NCBI GenBank assembly: GCA_022730285.1
Contig: DZCQ01000007.1
Span: forward strand, 53,838 to 70,567
Source: Flavobacterium psychrophilum
Lineage (GTDB): Bacteria; Bacteroidota; Bacteroidia; Flavobacteriales; Flavobacteriaceae
Length of the DNA: 16,730 bases
Reading direction: 5' to 3'
Part shown: one piece after another, positions 16,162-16,730 of the stretch
Position numbering within the stretch: position 1 is the first letter of the stretch
How the letters are laid out: the number at the start of each line of letters is the position of its first letter
Program-made: the position numbers and the translations under genes
Notes under the pieces: model-generated
The model's input: the letters and a program-made list of their open reading frames with translations, nothing else
What the model was told of the DNA's origin: nothing
Database searches by the model: none

Positions 16162-16730
16162 TTATCGTACACCTCTACCACCATAAATATAAGTTCTACC
16201 TCCACTTGCATTTATTATATAATATCTGTCCGAAGTTCTCACATAAGAAGCAGTATTTATATAATCTCCACCTCGAAAACCAACAACATTTGAATCAGTG
16301 TTAGGCCAAGTAGCTGGATTAGAAAAACCAGTTGGAGTTAGCTCGCCATCACCCAAAGTACCATCAAATGTAACTCCTTCTGCAAAATAGGTGCCAATAG
16401 TTCTTTCCCGAACGTTACCCCCCATATCCATCACACCATAATAAGCCGCACCCGCAGACAATCTTCCTGAAGCTCCTGTTGCTAATGCTCCTACACGCAA
16501 AGGACCATATAATCCAGAGGCATTGGCTATTCCATATACACACATTCCGTTGTTTACAGTTGTACTAGAGGTCTCATTTGCAAGAAATGCATTGGTTAAA
16601 GCAGTACTATTCACCGCAGTAATCTCGGTACTTCCCCATGGATATTCGCCCGCAATTCTCGCTTCAGGACCACGACAAATTTTTTCAAATTCCATTTCAG
16701 TCATTGGTCGTAAAGCAGCCCAATCTAAAT
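16162..16730 (-). CDS. SUMF1/FGE-sulfatase-fold protein, C-terminal part (5' end outside window)
   Basis: The reading frame stays open to the window edge; 188 codons plus the stop are visible, and the codons before the first internal Met read LDWAALRP, which continues the domain. The fold is recognised from LRPMTEMEFEKICRGP, EYPWGS, YGVMDMGGNVRER, GFRGGDY, YVRTSDRYYI and the terminal GRGVR, all landmarks of the formylglycine-generating-enzyme/EgtB/PvdO superfamily. The usual NVWEW is NVRER here. The copper-binding cysteine pair of true formylglycine-generating enzymes is not seen in the RGG...R segment. It is therefore probably not a sulfatase activator and may be a ligand-binding or other nonheme-iron-type relative. 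Bacteroidota have several extracytoplasmic proteins of this fold, including GldJ and GldK, but this C-terminus does not identify it as either. It lies 79 bases upstream of the repeat-built surface protein and is likely co-transcribed with it. Confidence 0.82.
   Translation of the reverse strand, partial: LDWAALRPMTEMEFEKICRGPEARIAGEYPWGSTEITAVNSTALTNAFLANETSSTTVNNGMCVYGIANASGLYGPLRVGALATGASGRLSAGAAYYGVMDMGGNVRERTIGTYFAEGVTFDGTLGDGELTPTGFSNPATWPNTDSNVVGFRGGDYINTASYVRTSDRYYIINASGGRTYIYGGRGVR

Overview
The window is AT-rich and looks like a chromosomal segment of a marine or soil-type member of the Flavobacteriaceae (Bacteroidota). The evidence is two proteins with type IX secretion (T9SS) type A C-terminal sorting domains, flavobacterial forms of Obg and a short 190-residue adenylate kinase, candidate promoters with the Bacteroidota -7 element TAnnTTTG, and no clear Shine-Dalgarno sequences. 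Every recognisable gene lies on the minus strand, so transcription runs from high to low coordinates. The genus cannot be told from the sequence alone.

From right to left: (1) 16162-16730 is the C-terminal part of a SUMF1/formylglycine-generating-enzyme-fold protein cut by the window edge. It is followed after 79 bases by a 719-residue secreted, repeat-built surface protein (13923-16082), and a clear intrinsic terminator (13861-13897) closes this pair. (2) 7490-13713 is a compact four-gene efflux operon: TetR-type regulator, TolC-type outer-membrane channel, membrane-fusion protein and RND inner-membrane pump. Gaps are 11-12 bases. A well-formed promoter with an inverted repeat in its spacer lies upstream of the regulator, and a perfect hairpin terminator (7431-7468) lies downstream of the pump. 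(3) 6576-7346 is a lone nitrilase-superfamily amidase, probably of the omega-amidase/YafV type. (4) 1130-6497 is a housekeeping run: hpt, adk, a CNNM/CBS/CorC-domain membrane protein, obg, and a T9SS-exported GHL10-family glycoside hydrolase. A TAnnTTTG promoter element precedes hpt and a hairpin terminator (1071-1110) follows the hydrolase. (5) 330-1043 is a PolB-exonuclease-like DEDDy nuclease. The remaining 329 bases at the left edge are AT-rich and hold no gene that I can support.

Most of the window is ordinary core content: purine salvage, nucleotide balance, a ribosome-associated GTPase and drug efflux. The least explained part is the right-hand pair. The surface protein carries a regular 27-residue, one-cysteine GGxGDG repeat at its mature N-terminus, then one PKD domain, five Ig-like modules and a T9SS tail, and it sits directly behind a SUMF1-fold gene. 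I see no CRISPR array, insertion sequence, integrase, tRNA or rRNA.
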